A DNA stretch of 64,000 nt from Rhodosorus marinus. Taxonomy: Eukaryota; Rhodophyta; Stylonematophyceae; Stylonematales; Stylonemataceae. The translations under genes and the position numbers were made by a program. The notes under the pieces are model-generated. The model did not search any database and was not told the DNA's origin. It was given only the letters and a program-made list of their open reading frames with translations. Positions 11,699 through 23,680 of this stretch are shown piece by piece. The first letter of the stretch is position 1; every line of letters begins with the position of its first letter. The stretch is taken from contig JAMWBK010000005.1 of the NCBI GenBank assembly GCA_029953675.1, forward strand, positions 2,623,001 through 2,687,000, written 5' to 3'.

Positions 11699-14413
11699 CT
11701 AGCAAGGGGAAGGGACGCACGAAAATGTTGGTACTTTTAGCACTTCTCTCTGCATCTGGAAAAAAAAAACCGATGGTGCAAATCGCGCTATACTTACAGC
11801 CAGGTGCTGTGACACTTTCTCGAAGTGGCTTCCCATCAACATTTCACCAATATAGACACCTGTTCTAGCGTGAACGTTTGTCACCTTCCGCATTTGTCTA
11901 TCAATCATCCCCACCGGTACAATACTCTCCAGAGCGAAGCGTTTATCTCTCGAAGACGCATTATTCAGGTCCCCTTTCAGACGAAAAAGAACGCTCCGCT
12001 TACCAGGGATGCTACCGGACAGCACCGCCTTGACCAACTCCGCATCTACCTCCAGGTCGCCAGCGAACACTACGTTCTGATAGGCCGAATCGGAAGCCAA
12101 ACACAATTCCATACCCGTACGGCAGGAGAGTTTCTTCACCGAGAAGAAAATGTTTTTGTTGCTCATCTCAATAGAACTCTCCGCAAGATCAAACACGCTG
12201 CCTGGAGTTTCGGGTCGACCATGGCTATCAAGCACCTGCTCGTCAAAATCCCAGCTTATGAACAGCGGCTTGGTGTACTTTACAGAGAGTGCCAGCACAC
12301 TACTCAGCGCCAACATTCGCTCCTCAGCAGAGCCACAGAGCTCCGCAAAAATAAAGCCCCCGTTCTTCGTCCAGTCATCAAAACTTCCCAAGCGATCGAT
12401 TGATGAGAGCAACTCTCCCGGATGCACCTCGAGTTCACCTTGAGGGGCAAGACATGCGACGCATACTAGGATTCAGTTCCAAAACGTTTGAGGAGTTGCG
12501 ATATGAAAAATTTTGGTATTCCGAAGCGATGGATACTTTCGCACGATCTACAATGGCTCATGAAGTTAAGCGACGCGATACGATGTTATGGGCTTACCTA
12601 TAACATCCCACGGAACGCTCAATGCGTCGTGCAAAACCCTGCCGTTGGCAAGTCGTTGGGACTCCGCTAGCGTAGACGCAGAGACAGTAGCGGAAAGATC
12701 CTGCGTCCTTGTTGTGAGCTTGACAATCGCCGAACTCGCAGAAGAGTCTTCAATTGCAGCATCCATAATGGACTGTTGATTCGCCCAGGCCTTTGCCCAA
12801 TTCTCTTGGTCCTTGAGTAAAACAGCGTTCAACTTCCAACAAAGGGATGTCCGGTACACATCGGTCAGATTCGGGCCAGTTGTCCGAGGACGCAAATCGG
12901 AGGTAACTTACTTGTGTAGAATACATTCGTTTAGGAACATTCGCATTTCCCGAAGATTGCACATGACGGAGGGTTTCAATGTCCAGTTCCTTAGCCTTCA
13001 GCCCAGCTATATTCTCGAGCCTCATGATGAGCTCAGTGTCCTCGTAGCCGTATGAAGCGATTCGTTCATCGTAGGCGTGAACTGACACAATGCGTTCTCG
13101 CGGAACAAATAGGACGCCTGTCAAGTGCTGCTCGTTTTCAGTCCTGGCCCGCTCGTATGGGATTCGTCCATATGCCCCTTCCTCCGCTGACAGCGTGTTG
13201 ACCTTGAAGAAATCCTTGCTAACGATGGTGTCACAATCGACCTTCAAGACCATGTCCCCAGACGCAAGCCGGAATCCCACATTATACGCTCTCGACAAGA
13301 TCCATTGCGGCTGGTCAATCACGTTCACCAGAAGCACTCTCTGGTCTCTGACGGAATCAACGAACCTCTTTATGGACATCCTCGAGGACCAGTCCACAAG
13401 AACTATCTCATCATCGGGGCCAATCGCGTTCAACCAACTGGGTAGAGACTTGGTCAGAAGTTCCAGTTTGTCTTTACATGCTGTGGTCCCGAAAACCCCA
13501 AGAGAGGAAGTTCAAAAGAGACTGTCTCAGAAAGGCTGATTTCTTCAGGAGTCGAAAGTTTTTCCTCATGCGACCAACCAAGATCCTCTAATGGCTCGAT
13601 GATAGTCATACGGGGGCCCTGTTCATACGATTCACTAGGCTTACCTGCGACGATCGAATACCTCGGAAGTCGATCAGAGCTTCTGACCTTGGAAAGCTCG
13701 TAGTTGCGAAGGCCCTTAAGCGCGGGGATGTTAACGATTGAGTAGCTTCTATAGTTAGGTTGCAGCTGTACAAGAGCCTCTGAAGTCAGTGTGGAGCGAT
13801 TCACAACGTCATATGAGCCGAATCGGACAATTGCTTTCGATTTTTTCATGTTCCATTCCATTCCAGACAGCACCAGGAAGGGCACAAGAAGAAGTAAAAC
13901 AACCAAGTACTTCTCATGTGATCGTTTCCCACCGTTTAGCGTCTTGCGAACGGACGCAAACGTGATTCGCGAACCACGCTTCCCATAATCCATCATTGGG
14001 TTCGACTCCCCAGAGCTTTCTCCAGGTTTTCCTTCCTCCTTTTCCAAATCAAATTCTACACCAGACCTCGTCCTCTGGAAGGGTCTGTACACTGGAGCTG
14101 CTCGCGGTGATCTCGAATACGAACTCGTTTTCGATACCTCCTCATATCCAGATGATTCAGCGGTGCCGCCCCCCGCCGGTGGAACTCCTGGACCATTGGA
14201 TCCCTGATGTCCTGCGAGCGGAGAATAACGGCCTTTCGGTGATCCCATACTCGCGCAGGGACCACCTCCCCCGCCGCCCTTACCACTCAACTCGGAAAAC
14301 GAGCTTCTCCTCTGCAGAGGTGCGCCCTGGCTGCTGTCAAGCCTCGGTTGTCTAGGCGTGCTCCCCCGCCGTTCAATCGTTTTTCCGTGCAAAGCATTAT
14401 AATAAGAAGACAT
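11699..14413 (-). CDS. Golgi-type glycosyltransferase, probably two catalytic domains
   Basis: Exons are 14413-13645, 13480-12912, 12811-12598, 12465-11798 and 11755-11699. The first three introns are firm (GTAAGC..CACAG, GTAAGT..CTCAAG, GTAAGC..CCTAG). The last (11797-11756, 42 nt, GTAAGT..TTCCAG) is a multiple of three, so it may be retained. The spliced product is 758 aa. It is a type II membrane protein: a Ser/Gly/Pro-rich cytosolic part, one helix at about 169-187, then a lumenal catalytic region. Residues 253-345 fit a GT-A glycosyltransferase of the GT2/GT7 kind: YSIVAACKDKLELL start, VDWSS, NVGFRLASGD, and a DXD metal site (D338-C-D340). YGYEDTEL follows downstream, like the acceptor-side motif of GT7 enzymes. 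The part after about residue 520 contains an AEERMLALSSVLALS stretch that resembles the start of GLGNR-type fucosyltransferase folds; that second assignment is weak. It likely builds cell-wall or secreted glycans. Confidence 0.75.
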
Positions 14414-16604
14414 TGTAAAACCTCTCAGTGAATCCCACAAAAACCCAGGAATTGGTCCAGGGCCTTCACACACAAAACACCACCTTAGACTCGGTCATCG
14501 ACGGTATCGCACCTATGGCACCTATAGCAACTGATCCATCCATAGATGCTTCTGATCCAATATTCCCTCCTCACTACCATCCCAAACCTCCCCCCCTCCC
14601 CTACACCACCATCACCTCCCAATCCTCCCTCGACACACAAACTGCCTCCCCCCCTCCAAAACCCCTTTTGTTTTTTTTGGTTTTTTATTTTCCCCTTCCC
14701 ATTTTCACTTCCTTTCCAAAGGATCGTTTTTAGCGCCTCAATCAGCAGCTAGCCTTCACCAATCAAAAACCCAAAATTCTGATTAAAATATCCCCTCTGT
14801 TCCAGAGTTTTTCAGCTTTCCCACATTTCAGACAAACAGATAAACAAACCCTGCGCCCCCCCTAGTGTAACAAAAGACAAAAAAAAAAAAAAAAAAAAAC
14901 CTCAACGCGCTGGCCAGAAAAAAAGAACCACCTTTCAACAAATTCGCTGGGTGTGTGTTGTGAGATAGGATTAGAAACTATTGATTGGTTGGAAGACGGA
15001 CAGCTGTCACATCAGTAATTTCATGATTACGAAATCTACCATAATATAACCCTATAAATATTTGTTTTATGTATAAATTAGGATAGTGGACTCCCCAAAT
15101 AAAGAAAATCAAGTCGAAATTTAAGATTGCATGGAACTACATTCTTTTTTTTGTTTGAGGGAAGGGGGTGGGCATATATATAGGAATCGACCTCGTGTCC
15201 GGCAATGTGAGACAAAATAGATGCGAAAAATTCCATTCGAAAATTGGGATATGTTGGATGTCATATTTAGTTGATCATTTTTTCGATGGATGAATCTGGT
15301 TGTATTGAAGAAATTTTAGAATTTTGAATACGCAGGTTTGAGGTAGATTTATGAGGAGGGAGAGCGAGTTGGCGGAGCGGGGAACGGTAAGGGTGGGGGA
15401 TGGAGATGCGTTGGATCGCTTTGGCAGATAATTCGATTCTGTTGAAATGTGTTTTTCAGAGGTGGGATATGGGATATATCTGAGTGGCAGAGGATGTCGG
15501 TGAATTCGTCGCAGTAGTCAAACCACAAAGACCAAAAACTTGCGTTGAGTTTTATGCTCCGGCTTTCTAGTTCTGCTAGCGGTCTTGCTCTCAGGGTTTT
15601 TGTCTCTGGATAGACGATGATGAGTAGTGCAACGATGATTGAGTTAAATGTGCTCATTGAAATCAGAAACCCCGCTAGGATAGACGCTTGCTGGCACAGC
15701 ATCACGGAAGTTAGTTTGGTAGGTGGATTTGGTCTATAGGTTACACTCACCGCGATAAACATAGAAGGCCGGCGAAAAACCACTGGTTTCGCCGGACCTT
15801 ATGAGAGCCCTGGACATACGAGGGCTGGCCAGAAGTCCGAGGCTCTCGTATTACCGCAGCTGGGACATCTAGGAAACATCGATCACTGCCTCCCAACCAA
15901 AAAACAACAGGTCAATTGCAACAAAATCCCCCTGTCACCAACGTCATGACCATCGAAAGAACCACCTCCATCGCCCATCATTATACTGAAAGCGGCTGCC
16001 TAGTCACCTCTTCTTCCAAAACCTCTGTTCCTGAAGACATGAAAACAAAGGTTACGAATACTTAGGGGGTACCAAAATCGAATAGTTCGATATCATAAAG
16101 GCCACTGTTTCTCCCAATACAAAGACAGCCCTCAATTCAAAATAAAACTAACCCCCCCCTTCCCCACTTCAAAAAACGACTGAAGTCAATCCCTACATGA
16201 TAATGATTGAACCAAAGAAACCGCCCTTTTTCGATCCCCAGGAGGCGTTTACTGGATCTTTGGGACAGACTGTCTAGGAGGAGCGTTGCTCCCGAGGTGT
16301 GTTTATAAATGGTCCGATGTTCCCCTTTTTGGCCAGTTTGATTTGTTTTTTGGAAGAAAATTAGCAAGATCTTGATTGTAATATTTTGTTTGGGATCGCC
16401 AGTTTTGGAGGAGACTGGGTGGGGGAGATGAAAGTAAAGGAGAGGGGAAGAGGTGGTGAGGAGGGGGGGAAAGCCGTTGGAGTTTCTTTCCGTGTTTTGC
16501 TCGTTTCAATGAAAACGAGAATTTTTGAATTGAAAGAAGGTTGTCTAGCTGGGATAATTTGAGTGAAAGGGAGTTTTGTTTATTAGTTTTGTTGGGATTG
16601 TGGG
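14414..16604. other. Intergenic, low-complexity and one weak ORF
   Basis: It includes CT/CA-rich DNA (14560-14720), an A-homopolymer of about 20 nt near 14880, and AT-rich DNA. The minus strand is open from ATG 15762 to 15349, with a possible 60-nt intron at 15750-15691 (GTGAGT..GCCAG) and one hydrophobic segment (SILAGFLISMSTF). No start exon in phase was found, so it is not called as a gene. CCAAAC/GGGGA tracts lie at 16400-16480 upstream of NDUFV1. Confidence 0.35.
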
Positions 16605-18452
16605 ATGTTGAGTTCCAAGATGAGCTTGGCTTTTGGCCGGGCTAGTTGGACGAGCGTGAGTCGCGGGGGTTCTTTAAGAGGCCTTGGTATGACTGGAGGT
16701 ACTGTGATACGTTTGTTTTCGTTGGCTTTCGTCTCGTACTTTGCCTTGGTTTGTTTTGACTCAAGAGCTGTCTTTTGTTTTGCTTGTTTCTTCGAATTCA
16801 GTGCGACTTATGTCGACCGATGGTGAGGAATGGCGAGCGTCAAATGCTGAGAAAAGGTACGGAGGGTTAAAGGACGCGGATAGAATCTTCACGAACGCAT
16901 ATGGAGAGTATAGTTACCACATAGACGACGCGATGAAACGTGGAGATTGGTACAGGACGAAGGATATGGTCGTGAAGGGTAATATGCAGCTCTCAGCTTG
17001 TTCGTTCGGGAGGGCGTTTATAAATTTTTCTTTGCTTTTGAAAAGTCCGTTAACGAAGGCCGTGCTTCGTTTGGTGTTCAGGGCGCGATTTCATCATCGA
17101 CTGTATAAAAAGATCTGGGCTCCGTGGCCGTGGAGGAGCCGGATTCCCCTCTGGTTTGAAATACTCGTTTATGCCAAAGGAATCCGCAGATGGCCGACCG
17201 TCATACCTTGTTATCAATGCAGACGAGTCTGAGCCCGGAACTTGCAAAGACAGGGAGATCATGCGTAGTGACCCCCATAAGCTTGTGGAAGGTGCTCTCG
17301 TCGTTGGACGTGGGATGGTGCGTATCAAGATGTTGAAGATTCTTGTGATTGGAAGCGGTGGAGATGACGAGAAGCAAGTTTCTCACGGCAGATTTATCTC
17401 TGTTTTTCGTGAAATCAGGGCGCCCGAGCGGCTTATATTTATATTCGGGGAGAGTTTATCCACGAGCGCAAGTGCTTGGAAATTGCTGTTCAGGAGGCCT
17501 ACGACAAGGGAATGCTCGGGAAGAACGCTTGTAATTCTGGCTACGATTTCGATGTTTACGTGCACTTTGGTGCGGGGGCGTACATTTGCGGGGAAGAAAC
17601 GGCCCTGATCGAATCGCTTGAAGGGAAGCAGGGCAAGCCTAGATTGAAGCCACCTTTCCCTGCGAACATCGGGCTTTACGGATGCCCGACAACGGTTACC
17701 AACGTTGAGACCGTAGCTGTAGTACCAACGATCATCCGGCGAGGCCCTGAATGGTTTGCCGGCTTTGGTCGGAAAAATAACGCGGGTACGAAACTCTTCT
17801 GCGTAAGCGGTCATGTAAACAACCCGTCTACGTTTGAAGAGGAGATGAGCGTGCCGATGAAGGACTTGCTCGAGAAGCATTGCGGAGGTGTTACGGGCGG
17901 TTGGGATAATCTCCTTGCCGTTATTCCTGGTGGATCTTCTGTACCCTTGCTGACAAAGGTAAGCAATAGTTGAGCAATGAGCGCTCAAAAAACTTGGTCG
18001 AAGCAAAGCGTAAAATTGACCGAAACTTTGTTTTGGAATCGCAGGACGTTTGCGACGATGTTATGATGGACTTTGATGCCTTGAAGCAGGTGGGAAGCGG
18101 GTTGGGAACTGCTGCTGTGATTGTAATGGATAAAAGCACGGACATTGTTGCCGCGATCGCAAGGCTCGCTCATTTCTACAAGCACGAGTCTTGTGGACAG
18201 TGCACCCCATGTCGCGAGGGAACTGGTTGGCTGTGGAACATTCTGGAGCGGATGAAGGTCGGAAATGCCCAAAAGCAGGAAATCGATATGCTTTGGGAGA
18301 TAACCAAACAGATTGAAGGGCATACAATTTGCGCGCTCGGAGACGCAGCTGCTTGGCCTGTTCAGGGCTTGATCCGCAACTTCCGTCCGGAGATTGAACG
18401 TCGCATTAACGAGTGTGAAGCAGTTCAAGAAAAGCGAGCTGCAGCTGTGTAA
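16605..18452 (+). CDS. NDUFV1: Complex I 51 kDa subunit (NADH-binding)
   Basis: This is the mitochondrial NADH:ubiquinone oxidoreductase flavoprotein 1. It binds NADH and FMN and carries cluster N3 in the peripheral arm. Exons are 16605-16698, 16802-16978, 17082-17317, 17419-17958 and 18045-18452, separated by introns of 86-103 nt, giving 484 aa. All junctions keep phase and family order. Residues 1-35 are a basic, Ser/Arg-rich mitochondrial presequence. [13 protein letters not shown] begins the conserved part. [10 protein letters not shown] (about 106-115) is the FMN/NADH loop, and EPGTCKDRE and [13 protein letters not shown] follow. The 4Fe-4S cysteines are C399, C402 and C405 ([11 protein letters not shown]) and C445 (HTICALG). 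Length is normal for the family. A small oddity is NADES where most relatives have NADEG. The gene looks intact and nuclear-encoded. Confidence 0.97.
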
Positions 18453-19107
18453 GAGGTTTTATGCCACCATCTCTCCGATTTCAATCAGGAAGGCGTCGAA
18501 CGCACACGATCTTCTGACAAGGATCTGCGTTCCTAACTTTGCTCCGAAAACAGCCTGGACTTATTTTAGCCCTGGGCGTTTATGTTTTACAGCTCAATTT
18601 ACGACATTATTGATAGTGGTATTTATGTTTTCAGTAAACAACGTTTAGAATTCTCCCCAGAGTAGCAGGGAACAAACCACACTGTGTCGGAACCAAAAAC
18701 AAAAAACCACGCGGGGGTATTCCTCCGGTTCCATGTGCTTTCAAAGCTTTGAAACAGTTTGGCGCAAATTCCGTCCATTGAGTGGTAGTCACAAAACCTG
18801 TGGATGCATACTCAGCTGTTCTAATTTCTTCACAGCAGTCCCTCTTAGTGTAAGGTTTTAACTCAACTGTTTTTACATCTTCGCAGCGGTCCCTCTTTAA
18901 GGTGGGGTGTCGTCTCCGCCGGTTTCTGCGATCCAAAGCCGGTGGTCGAGGCGTTGTCTTAACAGGACATCAAAGCGGACTTCTCATAGAGCACTATGAA
19001 GGGGAACTGCGTCGAGAACTTGGGATGTTTGGAGATAGTTTCAACTGAACCGTGTCGAGGAATCTATGATCGCCTCCGCTTGGAGGGGATCGATCAGTTG
19101 AGAACGT
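18453..19107. other. NDUFV1-DPH7 intergenic, with a degenerate duplication
   Basis: No gene is seen. 18810-18900 holds two diverged copies, about 62 nt apart, of a roughly 37-nt unit that begins CTCA(G/A)CTGTT and ends GCAGC(A/G)GTCCCTCTT. The DPH7 promoter should lie in the last few hundred bases, but no TATA box stands out. Confidence 0.4.
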
Positions 19108-20133
19108 ATGGCAACGCTAAGGGCGAGCTACGATTCTGTTTTGTGTGCAGATACCCTTGAAATTCGGAACAACCGAATCGCAGTTGGCTGTTACGAACTT
19201 GAGAAGCAGGATGAGAGTTCGGGAGCGGGAGGGATGGCCTCTGAACGGCGAAAAGGATGTGTATGGATTTTGGATAAGGAGGACTTGAAACCGCGGACTA
19301 TTTGGAAGCATGAGAGTTCCGGTGTTTTGGATCTTCGGTGGTCTGGAAAAACGGAGGACCTGTTGATTTTGGCTTGTGCTGATGGTTCAGTACGTGTTCT
19401 GCGGCATTCAGAGTTGGCTCTTGAGGAGAAGCACACTCTGCATCTGGAAAACTCGCTCACGCTGTCGGTAGATGTCAACGAGGAAGCTGCCGATGTGGTC
19501 CTCAGCTTCTCCACAGGCTCAGTTCGTGCTCTGGACCTCAACACGCTCAAACCCAAGTGGAAGGCGGAAGATGCGCACAGTTACGAGGCGTGGGTGGTGG
19601 CCTTGGACCCACGGCACGCTCCCATTGCCTTCTCTGGGGGCGATGACGGATGCTTGAAAGTATGGGACCTGCGGTGCTCGGCTGACCTAGGTCCGGTCGC
19701 GGTCAATTCAAAAGCCCATCAAGCATCCGGTGTGATAAGCATACAACCCGATCCTCTCCATAACGAGGGAATCCTAACTGGAGGGTACGACGACCACATC
19801 AGGTTCTTCGATATGAGAAGCCTGAAACGCTCAACGGAACCACCTATACAACTAGAAGGATCCCCCTGGAGGATCAAATACCATCCTGAAGATCCCAGAT
19901 ACATTCTCCTCCCAGCGATGTACGCGGGAGCATACCTACTCAGGCGAGACGATGCTAGGAACGGAGGCAATCAAATCTGCCACTACAGAGGACACCAATC
20001 CATTGCCTACGGGGCATGCTGGATGGATAGTACTGTCGATCCATTGTCAGTTGCTACGTGTTCTTTCTACGATCACGCCGTTCACGTTTGGAGTACAGAG
20101 AACAGAGCAAGTTTGGACAAGGCATCACCTTAG
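19108..20133 (+). CDS. DPH7: Diphthine methyltransferase/diphthamide protein 7 (WD40)
   Basis: An intronless gene for 341 aa starting at the ATG at 19108. It is a WD40 propeller of the DPH7/WDR85 family. In yeast and human this protein removes the methyl ester from diphthine, so that DPH6 can amidate it, in the diphthamide pathway on translation factor eEF2 (family knowledge). Diagnostic blocks are visible: FSGGDDGCLKVWDLR in the middle, TGGYDDHIRFFDMR, then GSPWRIKYHP and SFYDHAVHVW near the end. These are the hallmark of DPH7 as opposed to other WD proteins. It should act in the cytosol; no targeting sequence is seen. The gene is followed 170 bp downstream by an 88-bp tandem duplication. 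Confidence 0.88.
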   Translation: MATLRASYDSVLCADTLEIRNNRIAVGCYELEKQDESSGAGGMASERRKGCVWILDKEDLKPRTIWKHESSGVLDLRWSGKTEDLLILACADGSVRVLRHSELALEEKHTLHLENSLTLSVDVNEEAADVVLSFSTGSVRALDLNTLKPKWKAEDAHSYEAWVVALDPRHAPIAFSGGDDGCLKVWDLRCSADLGPVAVNSKAHQASGVISIQPDPLHNEGILTGGYDDHIRFFDMRSLKRSTEPPIQLEGSPWRIKYHPEDPRYILLPAMYAGAYLLRRDDARNGGNQICHYRGHQSIAYGACWMDSTVDPLSVATCSFYDHAVHVWSTENRASLDKASP

Positions 20134-20300
20134 TCGCCGCCGTCGCCCGTGTTCGGTTTTCTTGTATTGTTTTCTTAGCGGATCACTTAACTCGGGACAG
20201 GATGCAGCTCTAGCGTGAAACAACCGAAAGAGCCAACTATATCGCTCCCGGCCAAGCGTTTCCTCTGGGTACCTCCTAACACATTCCTGAATTTTTGGGG

Positions 20301-20473
20301 AAGAATGATACCAGTAGTGTTCCAGAAGATTAATGGGTTTTGTGCTCACTGGGTTCTCATTCCTTGTTACTGCTTCCGTATTCTCCAGAAGAATGATACC
20401 GGTCATGTTCCAGAAGAGTAACGGGTTTGTGCTCACCGGGTCCTCATTAGTTGTTATTGCGGCCGTTCTCTCC
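20301..20473. repeat. Two-copy tandem duplication, 88-bp unit
   Basis: Copy 1 (20301-20388) and copy 2 (20389-20473) both begin AAGAATGATACC and share GTTCCAGAAGA, GTGCTCAC and CTCATT blocks at an offset of 88 bp, with scattered substitutions and one deleted base. It lies between the 3' ends of DPH7 and the topoisomerase gene and is not coding. Confidence 0.75.
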
Positions 20474-20599
20474 ATCCTCTTAATTTATTGGACTGTCGAA
20501 GTTGTTCTTTTAGATAGAGATGGATTCGGTCCTTGTTTTGGTCGCAGCGAGGGACGCCCCTAGCGGGTTAAGATTTCCCTCGCTCTCGTCAGTAACATA

Positions 20600-23500
20600 T
20601 TACTCTGCGACTTTCGCTTCCAGGGTTCCTTCATCATCTCGCGCTTCAACCACTGCGACTTTGTACGTAAAGGAATCGGTTAAGGGGTTTTCAACGGATT
20701 CTGTTCCGTCCGGCTTCGTGACACTTGAGCTTGTCCCGTTTGAGCTACCATCGTCCACCTTCTTGGATGCGGGCTTGCGCCTTGCTCGGATCGATTTGGT
20801 CTTCTTCGCCGCTTTGCCTTTGGCCTTGGAAGGATCATCTGCCGGTTCCTCTTCCGCTGAACTCGAGGACTTCTTCTTCTGCGACTTGGCCGCTTTTGTG
20901 CCGGACGATTTGGTCACAGTCCCCTTCTTCTTCGTTGCTTTTTCTTCCAATGCCTCTAGCTTGTCCTTGAGAAATGCCTTGAGGTCTTCCTCCGTGATAT
21001 CTTCCGGTCGCTCAGCTAGCTCTTTGGACAACTTAACATTTGCACTCCCGAACTTGATGTAGGGTCCATACCTTCCACTCCAGACCTCAACTTCGCGATC
21101 CTCGATCGTCCATGAGCTTATGCGACGCTTGCGGCGTTGTGCCTTCTGCTGCAAAATCTCTACTGCTCGATCGAGTTCAATGGAGTAGACGTCTTCGTCC
21201 TTGGGAAGAGAAACAAACTCTCCTTCATAGCTCAAGTACGGTCCAAACCTTCCCGTCGAGGCAACAACGGGTGTGCTCGTCTCGGGATGATCCCCAAGAG
21301 CCCGAGGAAGAGATAGAAGCTTCAGAGCCAGCGGAAGATCGACTTCCGAAACAGACATTCCGGAAGGAAGCGAAGCCCGTTTCAACTTTGCTTTGGACCC
21401 GTCATCCACACCCAGCTGCACGTAAGGTCCGTACGGTCCAAGCTTGCACAGAACGGGCAAGTTCGTCTCCGGGTCTACACCGATCTGCGGCTCCTCCCCT
21501 GTCTTAACTATAGCCTTGACAGTGGTGACAGAATTGAGCTGCTCTGGCAGCATATTCGAAGGAATGCTCACTCTGTCACCCTTTTCGTTTTCAACTAGGT
21601 AGGGACCATAGGGACCTACCATCACGGAAATGTTGGCGTCCTTCAGACCAGGGAGTTTGATCTCTTTGACGGACTTGTCAATATTCTCCCCCTGAGTCTC
21701 AACCACGTTTCTCAACCCCGTATCATCGTCCAAATAGTACCTCGTCAGGTACTCCTTGGCGTTCCCATCTCCGTTCGCGATGCGATCGAGCTCCGCCTCC
21801 ATCCTCGCCGTGAAATCGGCGTCCACGTAATCCGGAAAATAGTTGCTCAGCAATGAATCCACGGCAAACGCAGTGACGCTCGGTGCTAGATACCGTGAGG
21901 AGACCCGGCAAACATAGCCACGATTCTCCAGCGTATCAATAATTGCTGCGTACGTGCTGGGCCGACCGACGCCGCTCTGCTCCATTTCCTTTACCAACGA
22001 TGCGTCCGAGTATCGGGGCGGCGGTGAGGTATCGTGCTTACAATTAGTTTTCCCAGATATTAAGGCCCTATCTCCAACGTTGACGTCTGGGAGCACGCGG
22101 TCCGTGCCATCACTGCGTTCCTCTTCGTCTTGTGAGTATGCAGCGCGAAAGCCCGCGAAGAGGATTCGACTGGCGGAGCTCTTCAGCACGACTGTCTGGT
22201 CCGGGTCTGAGAAGGTGATACCCATAGTTTCATACTGGGCCGGCGCCATTTGGGAAGCCAGAGTCCTCTCATAGATTAGACTGTAGAGTTTCAACTCACT
22301 ACCCTCTAGGGGAAGATCTCCCGGTTTCATGAACACGTTTCCGGCAGGCCGGATGGCCTCATGCGCTTCCTGAGCATTCTTCGGCTTCGTACGTTTCTGG
22401 TTCGACGTGCCACTCGCGAGATACTCTTCTCCGAACTGCGCAGTCACAGCATCTCGCGTAGCGGCAACTGCCTGGTTGGACAGCTCGGGGTTGTCAGTTC
22501 TCATGTAAGTTATATATCCGGCCTCGTAAAGTTTTTGTGCAGTTCGCATGATGGCCCCCGCTGGCAAGCTGAGTCTCGAACTCGCGGCTTGCTGCATAGT
22601 TGAGGTGATGAACGGAGCTGGTGGTTGGCGAGTGAGCTTTCTTCGATCCACAGATTTTACAACAACTTCATCCATGCCGTTCAGGACCTCGCCCAGCTCC
22701 TCCTCTTCCTTTATCCAGACTAGCTTGTCGCTCACAAGCTTTCCCTGTTCGTCAAAGTCAGTACCAGCGGCTATTTTCTTGCCCCTCACCTCCGAAAGCA
22801 CACCCGGAATTTCTTTCTCCCCTCCTATTTGCAGTTTGAGTTTCGCATCCCAGAATGACGCACGGACAAACCGAAGTCGTCTGTTCTCTCTCTGGACAAT
22901 GAAATCCAATGCGACGCTTTGTACTCGGCCAGCAGACAGTCCAGGAGATATCTTCTTCCAGAGCAGGGGCGACATTGTAAAGCCCGCTAAACGGTCCAGG
23001 ATTCTCCTCGTCTCCTGCGATTTCACCAGACTCAAGTTCAGGTCTCGCACGTTGCTGAAAGACGACACGATCGCATCTTTCGTGATTTCGTGGAACACCG
23101 CCCGCGCAACTGGAACCTTGGGCTTCAGCACTTCGAGCAGATGCCACGCGATCGCTTCTCCCTCGCGATCTTCGTCTGTAGCTAGAATCAACCTGGAACA
23201 GTCCGCTAGGATCCTTCTCAGCGTTGTAATCACTGGTTGCTTTCCATTCACTATTATGTACAGGGGTTCAAATCCGTTATCAACATCAACCCCGAGACGT
23301 GCCCACGAGAGGCCTTTGTATTTTGCAGGTATTCTCTTCGCAGAATCGGGCAAGTCTCTGACGTGCCCGATGCATGATTCTACTTGGAATTCTTCCTCGG
23401 ACAAGAACTTTTGTATGGTTTTTGCCTTTGCGGGGGACTCGACTACAACGAGAGCCTTCCGTCTATCCTCTTTCTTTTTCGACGACCCGGGTCCTTTCGC

Positions 23501-23680
23501 AGCTGCAAACGGAACAGTGAAGAGATTCCTTCCATTCACCCTTCTTGACCCTCCATACCCGTCGAGCAATAAGTTAGCGACATTAACAACCGCCCTGGTC
23601 CCCCCAACACGACGCCCCAAGAACCAGAACCCATTATATCCAAATCCTAACCTAGCCTCCCCACATTCCACGTAGTCCAT
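20600..23680 (-). CDS. TOP1A: Plastid DNA topoisomerase I, type IA (bacterial)
   Basis: Intronless, 1026 aa from the ATG at 23680; the open frame runs further upstream only through a TTG. The enzyme relaxes negatively supercoiled DNA by cutting one strand through a 5'-phosphotyrosine. The first 75 residues form a basic, Gly/Arg-rich extension that suits plastid targeting. Then comes the TOPRIM domain (ALVVVESPAKAKTI from about 77, metal site D169-E-D171-R-E173 in ATDEDREGE) and SAGRVQSVAL near 249. The catalytic tyrosine is Y392 in ITYMRTD. The C-terminal third has repeated GPYGPY/GRFGPYL/GRYGPYIKFG units, as in cyanobacterial TopA (Toprim C-terminal repeats), with no zinc ribbon. The last 120 residues are Lys/Ser-rich and low in complexity. 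That architecture points to a cyanobacterial, hence plastid, origin; mitochondrial dual targeting cannot be excluded. Confidence 0.93.
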   Translation of the reverse strand: MDYVECGEARLGFGYNGFWFLGRRVGGTRAVVNVANLLLDGYGGSRRVNGRNLFTVPFAAAKGPGSSKKKEDRRKALVVVESPAKAKTIQKFLSEEEFQVESCIGHVRDLPDSAKRIPAKYKGLSWARLGVDVDNGFEPLYIIVNGKQPVITTLRRILADCSRLILATDEDREGEAIAWHLLEVLKPKVPVARAVFHEITKDAIVSSFSNVRDLNLSLVKSQETRRILDRLAGFTMSPLLWKKISPGLSAGRVQSVALDFIVQRENRRLRFVRASFWDAKLKLQIGGEKEIPGVLSEVRGKKIAAGTDFDEQGKLVSDKLVWIKEEEELGEVLNGMDEVVVKSVDRRKLTRQPPAPFITSTMQQAASSRLSLPAGAIMRTAQKLYEAGYITYMRTDNPELSNQAVAATRDAVTAQFGEEYLASGTSNQKRTKPKNAQEAHEAIRPAGNVFMKPGDLPLEGSELKLYSLIYERTLASQMAPAQYETMGITFSDPDQTVVLKSSASRILFAGFRAAYSQDEEERSDGTDRVLPDVNVGDRALISGKTNCKHDTSPPPRYSDASLVKEMEQSGVGRPSTYAAIIDTLENRGYVCRVSSRYLAPSVTAFAVDSLLSNYFPDYVDADFTARMEAELDRIANGDGNAKEYLTRYYLDDDTGLRNVVETQGENIDKSVKEIKLPGLKDANISVMVGPYGPYLVENEKGDRVSIPSNMLPEQLNSVTTVKAIVKTGEEPQIGVDPETNLPVLCKLGPYGPYVQLGVDDGSKAKLKRASLPSGMSVSEVDLPLALKLLSLPRALGDHPETSTPVVASTGRFGPYLSYEGEFVSLPKDEDVYSIELDRAVEILQQKAQRRKRRISSWTIEDREVEVWSGRYGPYIKFGSANVKLSKELAERPEDITEEDLKAFLKDKLEALEEKATKKKGTVTKSSGTKAAKSQKKKSSSSAEEEPADDPSKAKGKAAKKTKSIRARRKPASKKVDDGSSNGTSSSVTKPDGTESVENPLTDSFTYKVAVVEARDDEGTLEAKVAE